Shown in pieces: positions 25,840-34,742 of a stretch of DNA of 64,000 bases. Under the pieces are notes generated by a model. The model made no database searches. It was not told the DNA's origin and worked only from the letters and a program-made list of their open reading frames with translations. This stretch comes from Flavobacteriales bacterium (GTDB lineage Bacteria > Bacteroidota > Bacteroidia > Flavobacteriales > Schleiferiaceae). A program made the translations under genes and the position numbers. Every line of letters begins with the position of its first letter. Positions within the stretch are counted from its first letter, which is position 1. The DNA lies in NCBI GenBank assembly GCA_017795025.1, contig CP051243.1:372001-436000 (forward strand). The letters are read 5' to 3'.

Positions 25840-27225
25840 TTAGATCATTGCTTGAATTTCACTGATAAATCTTTCGGCGAGGGCTTGTGCTTTTTCAGGG
25901 CTCAGGGCCTCGGTGTAAATACGAATAATCGGTTCCGTATTCGACTTACGTAAATGTACCCATTCTTCGGCAAAGTCAATCTTCACGCCATCTACGGTAC
26001 TAATCTCTTCACTGGCGTACTTCGCCTCCATTTTTTGGAGAAGGCCATCTACATCCATACCTGCTTCCAGTTGGATTTTGTTCTTGGCCATATAATAGGC
26101 AGGATATTCTGCTCTTAAGGTACTCAGGCTTTTGCCGCTTTTGGCGAGATGGGTAAGCACCATTGCAATACCTATTAAGGAATCGCGACCGTAGTGTAAA
26201 TCGGGAAGGATAACCCCTCCATTTCCTTCACCACCAAGTACGGCCCCAACTTCTTTCATTTTGGTCACCACATTTACTTCACCCACGGCCGAAGCATAGT
26301 ATTCTTGTCCGCTCTTTTTGGCTAAATCCCGCAAAGCTCTGGAGCTTGATAAATTACTAACCAAAGGACCTTGTTTATGCTGTAAAAGGAAATCGGCCAC
26401 CGCTACTAAGGTGTATTCCTCGCCAAACATTTCTCCCTTTTCATCAATCATCGCCAGGCGGTCTACATCGGGGTCAACCACAATTCCTAGGTCACACTGC
26501 TTGGTTTTTACCAATGACATGATATCGCCCAAATGCTCTTTTAAAGGCTCCGGATTATGCGGGAACTGTCCATTGGGTTCGCAGTATAAAAGTTCGGCAT
26601 TTGTTACGCCCATGGCCTCAAGCAGCATCGGGATGGCAATGCCACCGGTAGAGTTTACCGCATCTACGGCTACTTTTAAATTGGCGGCTTTTACTGCCTC
26701 CACATCGATATAGGGTAAAGCCAGAATAGCTTCAATATGCTTTTCGATGGTGCCCTCGCGGCTTTCCACGGAACCTAAATCATCAACTTCTACGAAATCG
26801 TAATCTTCCGACTCAATCATGCGTAGCAGCTCGGCACCATCGGCACCAGAAATAAATTCGCCCTTCTCATTAAGCAGTTTTAAGGCGTTCCATTGCTTGG
26901 GGTTATGCGAGGCGGTAAGAATAATCCCACCCTGGGCCTTTTCGAATACTACCGCCATTTCAACCGTGGGGGTAGTTGAAAGGTCTAAATCAATTACGGT
27001 GATACCCGTGCCCACTAAGGTGTTTTGGACAATACCTTGAATCATCGGTCCACTCGGACGCGCATCACGACCAATTACCACTTTAACTTCCTTCCCGGGA
27101 TGTTTTTTCTTTAACCAATGTCCGTAAGCAGCGGCAAACTCTGCTGCATCGAGGGGGCTTAAGTTTTCACCTTTGGCGCCACCAATCGTACCACGAACGC
27201 CGGAAATAGATTTAATGAGGGTCAT
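25840..27225 (-). CDS. glmM: Phosphoglucosamine mutase / phosphohexomutase
   Basis: 461 residues of the alpha-D-phosphohexomutase family. The start SISGVRGTIGG, the active-site phosphoserine loop LTASHNPKQWNALK, the metal loop DPDVDRLAM, the sugar loop GEGNGGVI and the phosphate-binding C-terminal loop RKSNTEPIIRIY are all present in order. GlmM converts glucosamine-6-P to glucosamine-1-P for peptidoglycan and LPS. Phosphoglucomutase/phosphomannomutase activity cannot be excluded from sequence. It is the first gene of a minus-strand unit with the two PLP enzymes and has a perfect -7 element upstream. Confidence 0.88.
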   Translation of the reverse strand: MTLIKSISGVRGTIGGAKGENLSPLDAAEFAAAYGHWLKKKHPGKEVKVVIGRDARPSGPMIQGIVQNTLVGTGITVIDLDLSTTPTVEMAVVFEKAQGGIILTASHNPKQWNALKLLNEKGEFISGADGAELLRMIESEDYDFVEVDDLGSVESREGTIEKHIEAILALPYIDVEAVKAANLKVAVDAVNSTGGIAIPMLLEAMGVTNAELLYCEPNGQFPHNPEPLKEHLGDIMSLVKTKQCDLGIVVDPDVDRLAMIDEKGEMFGEEYTLVAVADFLLQHKQGPLVSNLSSSRALRDLAKKSGQEYYASAVGEVNVVTKMKEVGAVLGGEGNGGVILPDLHYGRDSLIGIAMVLTHLAKSGKSLSTLRAEYPAYYMAKNKIQLEAGMDVDGLLQKMEAKYASEEISTVDGVKIDFAEEWVHLRKSNTEPIIRIYTEALSPEKAQALAERFISEIQAMI

Positions 27226-27242
27226 TGCTTTTAAATTTTGCG

Positions 27243-27250
27243 CAAATATA
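27243..27250 (-). promoter_or_regulatory. Candidate -7 promoter element for the glmM unit
   Basis: On the minus strand TATATTTG matches TAnnTTTG exactly and lies 17 bases before the glmM ATG. A TTTC about 18 bases further upstream is a partial -33. Confidence 0.45.
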
Positions 27251-27378
27251 ATGGCTTAGGCGCGCGCAGAAACGTTTTTTAAGCTTGGATTCCTTCTGTT
27301 TTAAGGGATTGCTCTCGCTTGGGAAACAGGGCTTTAGCTTTTTAATTGGAAATTTACAGGGCTTCTAGTTTTCAACAA

Positions 27379-27463
27379 CTTGTGCACAAGTAAGCGAGTG
27401 AAAATGTGTAAATACCTGTTTTACAAAGCTCTAGCTAAATGTTGTTCATTTCTTTGTGGATAA
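27379..27463. other. DnaA-box-like cluster in the divergent intergenic region
   Basis: The roughly 300-base gap between the divergent glmM and TPR genes holds a perfect DnaA 9-mer on the minus strand (TTATCCACA, 27455-27463). It also has a 12-base palindrome CTTGTGCACAAG (27379-27390), whose centre is one base from a DnaA box on either strand. Three sites would be needed for a strong case; only one is exact. No gene is seen in the gap. Confidence 0.3.
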
Positions 27464-27486
27464 GGGCAGGAGCAATGTTACCTTTG
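27453..27486 (+). promoter_or_regulatory. Bacteroidota-type promoter for the TPR gene
   Basis: TTTG (27453-27456) and TACCTTTG (27479-27486) are a -33/-7 pair with a 22-base spacer, 41 bases before the ATG at 27528. The -33 overlaps the perfect DnaA box at 27455-27463. Confidence 0.5.
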
Positions 27487-27527
27487 CCCCCGGCATTTGG
27501 ATAAATTTAAATGTCCAATTCCACTTT

Positions 27528-28925
27528 ATGTTCGAAGACGAAAACGAAGACGATTTTTTTAATCTCCTCGACTTGATTGACGAATTTAAGCGCATGGAGG
27601 CTCAAGGGCTTTCCCGCTTTTACGATCTAGAGGAATTTGAAGCAATCGCGGATTACTTTTACGAGACGGGTAAATCGAAGAAAGCCCTCGAGGTTTTGGA
27701 GATGGCCCAAACCCAGCATCCTTACGCGGCATCTTTACATTTAAAACAGGTACAGTATTTAACCTCTTTAGATCGTACCCGCGAAGCCGCGCAGGTTCTC
27801 AATAAGTTGGAAGGACAAGTATTGGATTACTTTGAGATGCATATGGCTCGCGCGGGTCTATACTCCAAAACGGGTAATCATCAAAAGGCCATCGAGCAAT
27901 ACCGACAGGCGCTTAATCATACCGAGTTTCCAGAGGATGTATATCATCTCTTAGCCTTAGAGTACCAATTGGTTGGTGCTTACACCAAGGCCCTGCGCTA
28001 TTTAAAAATGTCTCTGGAGCTTTATCCGGAAGATGAGATTGCTCTTTACAATTTAGCCCTCTGCTATGATCTTTTGGAGCGACCAGAGGAGGGCATTACT
28101 TATTTAGAAGGATTCATCGATCAAAACCCTTACTCCGAAATTGCCTGGTATCATCTCGGATTGATGCAGGCCAAATTAGAGGAATATCCACAAGCCTTGC
28201 GGGCCTTGGATTATGCGATTGTTATCGATGAGTATTTCTCCGCAGCCTACTATGAGAAAGCGCGAATTTTAGAATTGGAATTCCGTTACCAAGAGGCGGC
28301 TGAAACCTATCAGGCTACCTTCGAATACGATGGTAGCAGTGGTTATGGCTACTATAAAACGGGCTTATGTTATTTACGCCTCAGTAAATACCAATTGGCC
28401 GAAAAATTCCTTCAAAAGGCTATTCACGAAGATGCGGAGTTGGAAGAAGCCTTTTACGAGTTATCCCTTTTAAAGGACGAACAAAAGCAATGGCCCGAGG
28501 CGCTTTACCTCATTAATAAAGCGGTAGAATTAGACCCTGAAAATTGGGAATACCGTCATAGCAGCGCCATGATGCATCGCAGAGCGGGTAAGCTCGACGA
28601 AGCCGTAGGTATTTATGCCAAGCTCATTGAGGATCAATATTACAATGCCAGCACTTTTACCGAATATGCGCAATTGCTATTCGATATGTGTGAGTTTAAG
28701 TTGGGAATGGATGTATTATACAAGGCTTTAGACCTGATTCCCGGTAGCAGTCAGCTGCATTACCAACTTTCGGGTTACTTGTTTACCATTCAGGAAAAGG
28801 ATGAAGCGATGATCTACCTGCGTAAGGCCTTGCATTTAGATGCCGGTGGCAAGAGTTTCTTCTTAGCTTTATTCCCCTGGCTTAAAAAAGAAAAACGAGT
28901 ACGGGATTTACTGGGCCTCGATTAA
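27528..28925 (+). CDS. Tetratricopeptide-repeat protein
   Basis: 465 residues from the ATG at 27528 (MFEDENEDDFFNLLDL). An upstream in-frame GTG at 27456 would start inside the promoter and is rejected. After a short acidic N-terminus the whole chain is TPR helices of 34 residues (for example YHLLALEYQLVGAYTKALRY and ALYNLALCYDLLERPEEGIT), roughly a dozen repeats. No signal peptide is seen, so it is probably cytoplasmic. TPR arrays are protein-interaction scaffolds; the partner is unknown. It lies 36 bases before the DUF368 gene and may share its transcript. Confidence 0.88.
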   Translation: MFEDENEDDFFNLLDLIDEFKRMEAQGLSRFYDLEEFEAIADYFYETGKSKKALEVLEMAQTQHPYAASLHLKQVQYLTSLDRTREAAQVLNKLEGQVLDYFEMHMARAGLYSKTGNHQKAIEQYRQALNHTEFPEDVYHLLALEYQLVGAYTKALRYLKMSLELYPEDEIALYNLALCYDLLERPEEGITYLEGFIDQNPYSEIAWYHLGLMQAKLEEYPQALRALDYAIVIDEYFSAAYYEKARILELEFRYQEAAETYQATFEYDGSSGYGYYKTGLCYLRLSKYQLAEKFLQKAIHEDAELEEAFYELSLLKDEQKQWPEALYLINKAVELDPENWEYRHSSAMMHRRAGKLDEAVGIYAKLIEDQYYNASTFTEYAQLLFDMCEFKLGMDVLYKALDLIPGSSQLHYQLSGYLFTIQEKDEAMIYLRKALHLDAGGKSFFLALFPWLKKEKRVRDLLGLD

Positions 28926-28961
28926 GCGGCATTTCCTTTCTTTGCCAAAACATTTCCTAAA

Positions 28962-29930
28962 ATGAAATATGCACTCCTTTTCCTTAAGGGTTTAGCCATG
29001 GGCGCAGCCGACGTGGTTCCTGGGGTAAGTGGCGGTACCATCGCCTTTATTACTGGAATATATGAAGAGCTCATTGAGAGTATTAATCGCATTAATATTG
29101 AGGCCTTTAATAAGCTGCGTAAAGAAGGAATTGCCAGTGCTTGGAATTACATCAACGGTTGGTTCTTTGTGCCCCTCTTTTTAGGAATAGGTGTTTCCAT
29201 TCTCTCTTTAGCGAAAGGCATTTCTTGGCTGCTTAAAAACGAACCGGTTTTGCTGTGGAGCTTTTTCTTTGGATTAGTGTTTGCCAGTATCTTCTTCGTA
29301 GCCAAGCAGGTGAAAAACTGGACCACCAGTCCAATTGTCACTTTTATCTTAGGAGCGGCCATTGCATACACCATTACCATTTTACCCGCTTCGGGCTCTA
29401 ATGATGCACTTTGGTATATCTTCTTAAGCGGAAGTATTGCCATTTGTGCCATGATCTTACCGGGTATATCTGGTTCCTTCATTCTGGTTTTATTGGGTTC
29501 GTATTCGGTGGTGTTAGGCGCCATCCACGAACGTGAATTGAGTATTATCGCGGTATTTGGGGTCGGTGCGGTGATTGGCTTACTTTCATTTGCTCGGCTC
29601 CTAAAAACCATGTTCGCCAAATACCACGATGTTACGGTGGCCTTGCTATCTGGATTTCTCTTAGGCTCACTCAATAAAATTTGGCCCTGGAAGCAAGTCG
29701 AGGAGGTTATGATTAAGCATCCTGGTGAAGTCAATGAGGAGATTGTTCCCATCTTGGAGCGCACCGTGCTTCCAAATGATTTTAGTGCTCCCATTTTGGA
29801 AGGAGCCGTGGTTATTGGTCAAGAATCAGCCGACCCACAATTATGGCCAGCCATTGGTCTAGCGGTAGCCGGAGCGGCCTTAATCTTTTTGATGGAGCGC
29901 TTTGCCGCACCCAAAACTAAAAGCGCCTAA
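28962..29930 (+). CDS. DUF368 membrane protein (PopT-type undecaprenyl-phosphate translocase family)
   Basis: 322 residues with about eight membrane helices. The two family signatures, related by an internal repeat, are visible: DVVPGVSGGTIAFITGIYE near residues 18-36 and MILPGISGSFILVLLGSY near 165-182. DUF368 proteins (PopT) have been reported to recycle undecaprenyl phosphate across the membrane, feeding cell-wall and glycan synthesis. Whether this copy does so is inferred from family only. It ends one base before the aroE start and follows the TPR gene closely, so a TPR-DUF368-aroE transcript is likely. Confidence 0.88.
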   Translation: MKYALLFLKGLAMGAADVVPGVSGGTIAFITGIYEELIESINRINIEAFNKLRKEGIASAWNYINGWFFVPLFLGIGVSILSLAKGISWLLKNEPVLLWSFFFGLVFASIFFVAKQVKNWTTSPIVTFILGAAIAYTITILPASGSNDALWYIFLSGSIAICAMILPGISGSFILVLLGSYSVVLGAIHERELSIIAVFGVGAVIGLLSFARLLKTMFAKYHDVTVALLSGFLLGSLNKIWPWKQVEEVMIKHPGEVNEEIVPILERTVLPNDFSAPILEGAVVIGQESADPQLWPAIGLAVAGAALIFLMERFAAPKTKSA

Positions 29931-29931
29931 A

Positions 29932-30669
29932 ATGGAACTGGGCCTCATAGGCAAAAGTTTGGTACACAGCTTTTCCGCGGCCTACTTTGAGGCGAAGTTT
30001 CAGGAACTCGCGCTAAAGAACCATCACTATCACAATTGTGAATTAGCGCAAATTGAGGATTTCCCAAGCCTTGCGCAGCGTCGTAATTGGGCCGGGTTTA
30101 ATGTTACCATTCCCTACAAGGAGCAAATTATCCCTTATCTCAATAGCCTTTCGGCAGAAGCGCAAGCGATAGGGGCCGTGAATACCTTGGTTCCTGAAGC
30201 CGGCGGCTGGCGTGGTTATAATACCGACTACCTCGGTTTTCAAAAAGCAATCAAGGAGCAATGGCCTCAGCTCAAAGTGAAGAAAGCCCTTGTTCTAGGA
30301 ACGGGAGGCGCCGCTAAGGCGGTGGTTTATGCTTTAGAGCAATGGGGTAGTGAGGTTCAGTTAGTGTCTCGAAGTCCCAAGGGCCAAGAAATAAACTATC
30401 AGGAAGCCGGTCGCCGTATTCATGATTTTGATTTGGTGGTTAATACCACTCCACTAGGCACCTATCCAGCTATAGAAGAGCTTCCACCCCTTGATTTACC
30501 CCAGCAATTAGAGGGGCAGTTTTTTATCGATCTGATCTACAATCCTCAAGAAAGTCGCTGGCTGCGAATGGCCGCCGAGAGAGGGGCGCAAACTCAAAAT
30601 GGGGCGGCGATGTTGAAATGGCAAGCCGAATACGCTTGGTCCCTTTGGCAGGATGCAAGAAATGGATAA
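29932..30669 (+). CDS. aroE: Shikimate dehydrogenase
   Basis: 245 residues from the ATG at 29932, one base after the upstream stop; an earlier in-frame ATG lies inside that gene. Shikimate-binding GKSLVHSFSAAYF, the catalytic-lysine loop NVTIPYKEQI, and GAVNTLV and NTDYLGF are all present. The NADPH-binding turn is LGTGGAAKAVVYAL, with NTTPLGTYP downstream. It reduces 3-dehydroshikimate to shikimate in aromatic amino-acid synthesis. It is slightly shorter than typical AroE (about 270) but complete. Confidence 0.93.
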   Translation: MELGLIGKSLVHSFSAAYFEAKFQELALKNHHYHNCELAQIEDFPSLAQRRNWAGFNVTIPYKEQIIPYLNSLSAEAQAIGAVNTLVPEAGGWRGYNTDYLGFQKAIKEQWPQLKVKKALVLGTGGAAKAVVYALEQWGSEVQLVSRSPKGQEINYQEAGRRIHDFDLVVNTTPLGTYPAIEELPPLDLPQQLEGQFFIDLIYNPQESRWLRMAAERGAQTQNGAAMLKWQAEYAWSLWQDARNG

Positions 30670-30723
30670 GCTAAAAAGCTTTTTAAATAATCGCTCAGGC
30701 CTATGCCCGCTTGGAAATTCCAT

Positions 30724-30731
30724 TATTTTTG
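30724..30731 (+). promoter_or_regulatory. Candidate -7 promoter element for the DUF349 gene
   Basis: TATTTTTG matches TAnnTTTG exactly, 18 bases before the ATG at 30750. A palindrome AAAAAGCTTTTT between aroE and this element could be part of a weak terminator. Confidence 0.4.
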
Positions 30732-30749
30732 TGGCCCATTCAGATAATC

Positions 30750-32921
30750 ATGAGCGATACACAGAACAACTTACCAGAAGGTGAGGAGCAAAAGCCCTTA
30801 GAAAATCAAGAGGCCCAAAGCCAGCAGGAGGAGACCCAGCCTCAGGCGGAAGCCGAGCAGCCCAATCCTGCTCCTAAAAGCGAGGATGTAGCAGCCGAAA
30901 GCCCAGCCGAAGAAAAAGCGGAAGAAAGTCCTAAGGAGGAAACTTCAGCGGAAAGCGCAGAGGCAAAGGCCGAAGCGCCTGAGGCAGAGGGAGAGGGCGC
31001 TAGTGAAGCCGCCCTAATCGATGAAGCCACCGCGAGCGCGGAAAATGAGGCAGAAGAGATTCTAAGTGATGAAGACTTAGAAAAGGACGATGATACGGCA
31101 GAAGTGCAAGGAGATGAGGATCATGATGAGGAGCATCCCGATGAATTGGAGATGCCCGATTATGCCGAATACCTGCCCGAAGATTTAGTGGCAGCAGCCT
31201 ATAAGCTTTTAAAGGAGCAACCCATTCAGAAGCTTAAGGACCACTTTACGGCCATTCGCAAGTATCTACTCAAATTATTGAATGAGGAGCGGGCAGAGAA
31301 ACTCGCCGAATTTGTGGAGCAAGGAGGAAATGAGCTCGACTTTGAGTTTATTCAGCCTTTACGGGAGCAGTTCCGGAGTATCTATTCCGAATACCGCAAC
31401 CGTCGTCGCAAGTACTACAATGAATTAAGTGCTCAGCTCGATCAAAACCTTTTGGTTAAAAAGAACCTGATTGAGCGTTTAAAAGACTTGGTGAACAAAG
31501 AAGAGTCTATTGGCGAAACCTTTAAAGAGTTTCGGGATATTCAGGAGTCCTGGCGAAATACCGGTCCGGTACCCCGCAATGAAAGCCGCGATTTATGGCG
31601 GACCTATCACTTCCACGTAGAGAACTTTTACGAATACATCAAGATCAACAAGGAGCTTCGCGACCTTGATTATAAAAAGAATAAGGAGCATAAAGAAGAC
31701 CTGGTGAAAAAGGCCCAAGCCATCTTGGATGGGGATGACCTTCGCGCAGGTTTCAAGGAACTGCAAAAGCTCCATAAAGAATGGCGTCAAATTGGTCCGG
31801 TTGAGCCAGAATTACGCGAAACCCTTTGGCAGGAGTTTTCAGGAATCACCAAAAAGATTCACGAGAAACGTGAGGAGTTCTTTAAAGATTTACGCGAGAA
31901 ACGCGAAGAACTGCTAGAAGAGAAGCGCAAATTGGTGAAGCAATTGGAAGAATTGCCTCGCAATTTCAAGAAACATCACGAGTGGCAAAAAGCCATTCAG
32001 GAGGTTAACAATATCCAAAAGGAGTTTAAGAAAATTGGTCGCTTAAATGTAGCCGATAACGATGCGGTTTGGGAAGCCTTCCGCGGAGCGCTACGCGATT
32101 TCAATCAGGCTAAAAACCAGTTCTACAAGAACCTTAAAAAGGAACATCAGGAGAATTTGGATAAGAAACGGGCTTTATTAGCGCGGGCCGAAGAAATTAA
32201 GGATAGCGAGCAATGGCGCGATACCGCCAATGAACTGAAACGCATTCAGGCGGATTGGAAAAAAATTGGTCACGTTCCCAAAAGTGAAAGTGATAAGATT
32301 TGGAAAGAGTTCCGCGCGGCCTGTAATCATTTCTTTGATCGTTTAACGGCCCATAACAAAGGGCGCGATGCCGAATTTGAAGAGAACGCCAAGGCACGGA
32401 CCGATTTCTTAGAGGCCTTGGAGAAATGGAGTCCCGACCTAAAAGACAAGAAGGCAGCGATTAAGGAAATCAAATCCAAAATTGCCGAATGGCGTAAACT
32501 GGGACCTTCCCCTCGTAAACTGCGCAATGAATTGGAGAATCGCTTTAACAAGGCGATTGATGGCTTCTTTAAGTCGATTGATTTGGATCGTTTGGAATCG
32601 CAACGCATCCGCTTTGAGAATAAGGTGGACAGCCTCGCCTCGCAAGGAGAGCGTGAACTGCAAAAAGAGCGTGACTTCCTGCGTCGCAAGTTAGATGAGG
32701 CCAAGAAGGAACTTATTCAATTGGAGAACAACTTGGGCTTCTTCAGCAGCAGCGACCCCAATAGTCCCATTGTTAAGGAGGCAAAGAAAAACATCGATGC
32801 ACAAAGCCGCTCGGTTTCCTCCTTACAGGGTCAAATTAAAATGCTGGGTCAAAAGCTAAAGGACATGCGCGAAGCCAAGGAGAATAAGGAGCAGGCCGAC
32901 AGCAGTTCTGAAGAATCTTAA
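30750..32921 (+). CDS. DUF349-repeat protein with acidic low-complexity N-terminus
   Basis: 723 residues from the ATG at 30750 (MSDTQNNLPEGEEQ); upstream in-frame codons fall in the promoter region. The first 130 residues are almost all Glu, Ala, Asp, Ser and Gln and probably disordered. The rest is highly charged and helical, with several DUF349 units of about 70-75 residues recognisable by repeated W-[KR]-x-[IT]-G-[PRH]-[VL] motifs (SWRNTGPVPRNESRDLW, EWRQIGPVEPELRETLW, DWKKIGHVPKSESDKIW, EWRKLGPSPRKLRNEL). DUF349 is of uncertain function. It is likely a cytoplasmic coiled-coil scaffold; it has no signal peptide. Confidence 0.88.
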   Translation: MSDTQNNLPEGEEQKPLENQEAQSQQEETQPQAEAEQPNPAPKSEDVAAESPAEEKAEESPKEETSAESAEAKAEAPEAEGEGASEAALIDEATASAENEAEEILSDEDLEKDDDTAEVQGDEDHDEEHPDELEMPDYAEYLPEDLVAAAYKLLKEQPIQKLKDHFTAIRKYLLKLLNEERAEKLAEFVEQGGNELDFEFIQPLREQFRSIYSEYRNRRRKYYNELSAQLDQNLLVKKNLIERLKDLVNKEESIGETFKEFRDIQESWRNTGPVPRNESRDLWRTYHFHVENFYEYIKINKELRDLDYKKNKEHKEDLVKKAQAILDGDDLRAGFKELQKLHKEWRQIGPVEPELRETLWQEFSGITKKIHEKREEFFKDLREKREELLEEKRKLVKQLEELPRNFKKHHEWQKAIQEVNNIQKEFKKIGRLNVADNDAVWEAFRGALRDFNQAKNQFYKNLKKEHQENLDKKRALLARAEEIKDSEQWRDTANELKRIQADWKKIGHVPKSESDKIWKEFRAACNHFFDRLTAHNKGRDAEFEENAKARTDFLEALEKWSPDLKDKKAAIKEIKSKIAEWRKLGPSPRKLRNELENRFNKAIDGFFKSIDLDRLESQRIRFENKVDSLASQGERELQKERDFLRRKLDEAKKELIQLENNLGFFSSSDPNSPIVKEAKKNIDAQSRSVSSLQGQIKMLGQKLKDMREAKENKEQADSSSEES

Positions 32922-32924
32922 ACG

Positions 32925-33815
32925 GTGCAAGGTTTAGGCGATTTCTTAATTCCGGGGGGCATTGCCCTCATCATGTTTGGGATTGGCCTGGGCTTGCGTT
33001 TTTCCGATTTTAGCCGAGTCTTCTTAAGACCGAAGGCCATATTGTTTGGTTTGTTGGGCCAGTTTTTCTTGCTGCCCTTAATCGCATTTTTCATGGCCTG
33101 GGCTCTGCCGATTGACCCCTTACATAAGGTAGGACTAGTACTAATCGCCTCCGCACCGGGAGGAACCGCATCCAATTTGGTAAGCCATATGCTTAAGGGT
33201 AGAGTAGCCCTCTCGGTTAGCCTAACCTCCTTTAATAGTTTTGGCATCTTGCTAAGTATTCCCCTTTACCTAAACTTGGCCTTAGGTTGGTTTATGGGGA
33301 CCGAAACCGAGATCAGCATTGGCTTTTGGGACACCTTCCGGGAAATATTATTCACGGTGGTTTTACCGGTAATTGCGGGGGTTTTGCTGCGCGAGTACGG
33401 ACCTAAGGAGGCCATTCAAAAATTGCAGCAGCCTTTAAGGTATATCCTTCCCGCCATATTGTTTCTGATTTTTAGCTATGCCATTTTCTTCGAAGACGGC
33501 GGATCTCAAACGCAGGCCTTTCAAAATAATTTCACCCTTTTCATTCCCTTGATTGCATTCAATTTGGGAACCATGCTCCTGGGTTATTTCTTTTCGCGCT
33601 GGGGAGGGGTTAAGCATGTAGGTGCTTACACCATCGCCGTGGAGCTAGGTTTGCAAAATGCCGCTCTGGCCATTTTTATTGCCAGTCAGGTTTTAGAGCG
33701 ACCCGAAATTTCCATGGTAGCTGTGATGTACAGTAGCTTTAGCTTCTTTAGCACCTGGTTTTTTGCCTGGCTCTTAAAGCATCGCATGCATCAAAAATTA
33801 GGGATAGAGCTATAG
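32925..33815 (+). CDS. Bile acid:sodium symporter (BASS) family transporter
   Basis: 296 residues with about ten membrane helices. It starts at GTG 32925, three bases after the DUF349 stop; no ATG fits. Family motifs include APGGTASNLVSHMLKGRVALSVSLT, with the Gly-Thr-Ala-Ser-Asn helix break, and AVELGLQNAALA in the second half, the crossover regions of SBF/BASS proteins. It is probably a sodium-coupled importer of an organic anion; the substrate cannot be told. It converges on the minus-strand gene at 33816 with the stop codons directly abutting. Confidence 0.87.
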   Translation: MQGLGDFLIPGGIALIMFGIGLGLRFSDFSRVFLRPKAILFGLLGQFFLLPLIAFFMAWALPIDPLHKVGLVLIASAPGGTASNLVSHMLKGRVALSVSLTSFNSFGILLSIPLYLNLALGWFMGTETEISIGFWDTFREILFTVVLPVIAGVLLREYGPKEAIQKLQQPLRYILPAILFLIFSYAIFFEDGGSQTQAFQNNFTLFIPLIAFNLGTMLLGYFFSRWGGVKHVGAYTIAVELGLQNAALAIFIASQVLERPEISMVAVMYSSFSFFSTWFFAWLLKHRMHQKLGIEL

Positions 33816-34217
33816 TTAGCGCCCCAAGCGAAATCCAATCCAAGCCATGGGAATGTAAGCAAATAGCACATCTACCGCATTCATCCAAGCCGGAGCTCCC
33901 AAGGAATAAGCCGCGTAAATACCGCCCAAGAGGAACCAAGCGCCAATAAGCATGGCTAGGGGCATCTTGCGGGTCGCCGCAATTTTAGTGCAGATGAAGG
34001 CGCCCACCAAGGTGCCAAGGGCATGCGCTAAGAAAGGCATGATAAAATGCTTTACTTCGAATAAATGGATATTGGCCTGAATAGACTCCATTGAAGTGGG
34101 ATCAACCCCTTCTGGTGGCGGAATAATGGCGCCGCTGTACATAATGATGAGGAAGTTTAAACCTCCTCCTAGGAAGATGCCCAACAGAACACCCAAAATG
34201 TTACGTAGAATTTTCAT
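33816..34217 (-). CDS. Small integral membrane protein of unknown function
   Basis: 133 residues from the ATG at 34217 (MKILRNILGVLLGIFLGGGLN). A longer in-frame start (GTG 34259) adds 14 residues without a signal. There are four likely membrane helices with small-residue faces (LAHALGTLVGAFICTKIA, MLIGAWFLLGGIYAAYSLGA). It lies 63 bases downstream of the ohrR-like gene on the same strand. No function can be assigned. Confidence 0.7.
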   Translation of the reverse strand: MKILRNILGVLLGIFLGGGLNFLIIMYSGAIIPPPEGVDPTSMESIQANIHLFEVKHFIMPFLAHALGTLVGAFICTKIAATRKMPLAMLIGAWFLLGGIYAAYSLGAPAWMNAVDVLFAYIPMAWIGFRLGR

Positions 34218-34280
34218 GCCCCTCAATTTATTGGTTTCCTCTAAGGTATATAAATACACAAGGAATTGAGGGCGGCGAAC

Positions 34281-34742
34281 CTAGAACTTATTTGAATGCT
34301 TGTTTAAAGCAGCTAAAATTTTAAACAAGCTCTCTTGCAATTGCAGTACTTCTTCTTGCTTCAAGCCGCTACCTTCAAAAGCTTTTACAATTTTAGCCGG
34401 CACTTCCATAGCTTGGAATTGCAGTTTACGGCCGCTTTCGCTGAGGTGAATTTCAACACTACGCTCATCCGTCTTAGAAGGCCGGCGCTGGAGGAGGGCC
34501 TTTTGTTCTAAACGCTTTAAGAGGGGGGTAACCGTATTGGTTTCCAGATGCAGCCGACGGGCAATATCATTCACCCGCTGACCATCGGCCTCCCATAAAA
34601 CGAGCATCACCAAGTACTGCGGATAGGTAAGCCCCAGCTCCTCTAAATAAGGAGCATAGAGCTTAGTGGTTAAACGCGAGCTGGCATAGAGGGGAAAGCA
34701 CAGCTGATTTTGCAGCAGTAGGGCTTCCTTACTTGCTTTCAA
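34281..34742 (-). CDS. ohrR: MarR-family regulator, OhrR type (organic peroxide sensor)
   Basis: 153 residues. The reactive-cysteine segment NQLCFPLYASSR puts Cys 15 where OhrR senses organic hydroperoxides. It is followed by LGLTYPQYLVMLVLWE, the winged-helix recognition region DIARRLHLETNTVTPLLKRLE, and the DERSV wing. Only one cysteine is present, suggesting a one-Cys OhrR that would need a low-molecular thiol to complete sensing (family knowledge). It overlaps the upstream glutathione peroxidase gene by 14 bases, so sensor and peroxidase share a transcript. It probably represses its own operon until oxidised. Confidence 0.88.
   Translation of the reverse strand: MKASKEALLLQNQLCFPLYASSRLTTKLYAPYLEELGLTYPQYLVMLVLWEADGQRVNDIARRLHLETNTVTPLLKRLEQKALLQRRPSKTDERSVEIHLSESGRKLQFQAMEVPAKIVKAFEGSGLKQEEVLQLQESLFKILAALNKHSNKF

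Noticed and set aside
29147-29794. 215-codon frame antisense to the DUF368 gene
   Set aside because: The sense strand carries clear DUF368 signatures and helices; the antisense product is a low-complexity shadow.
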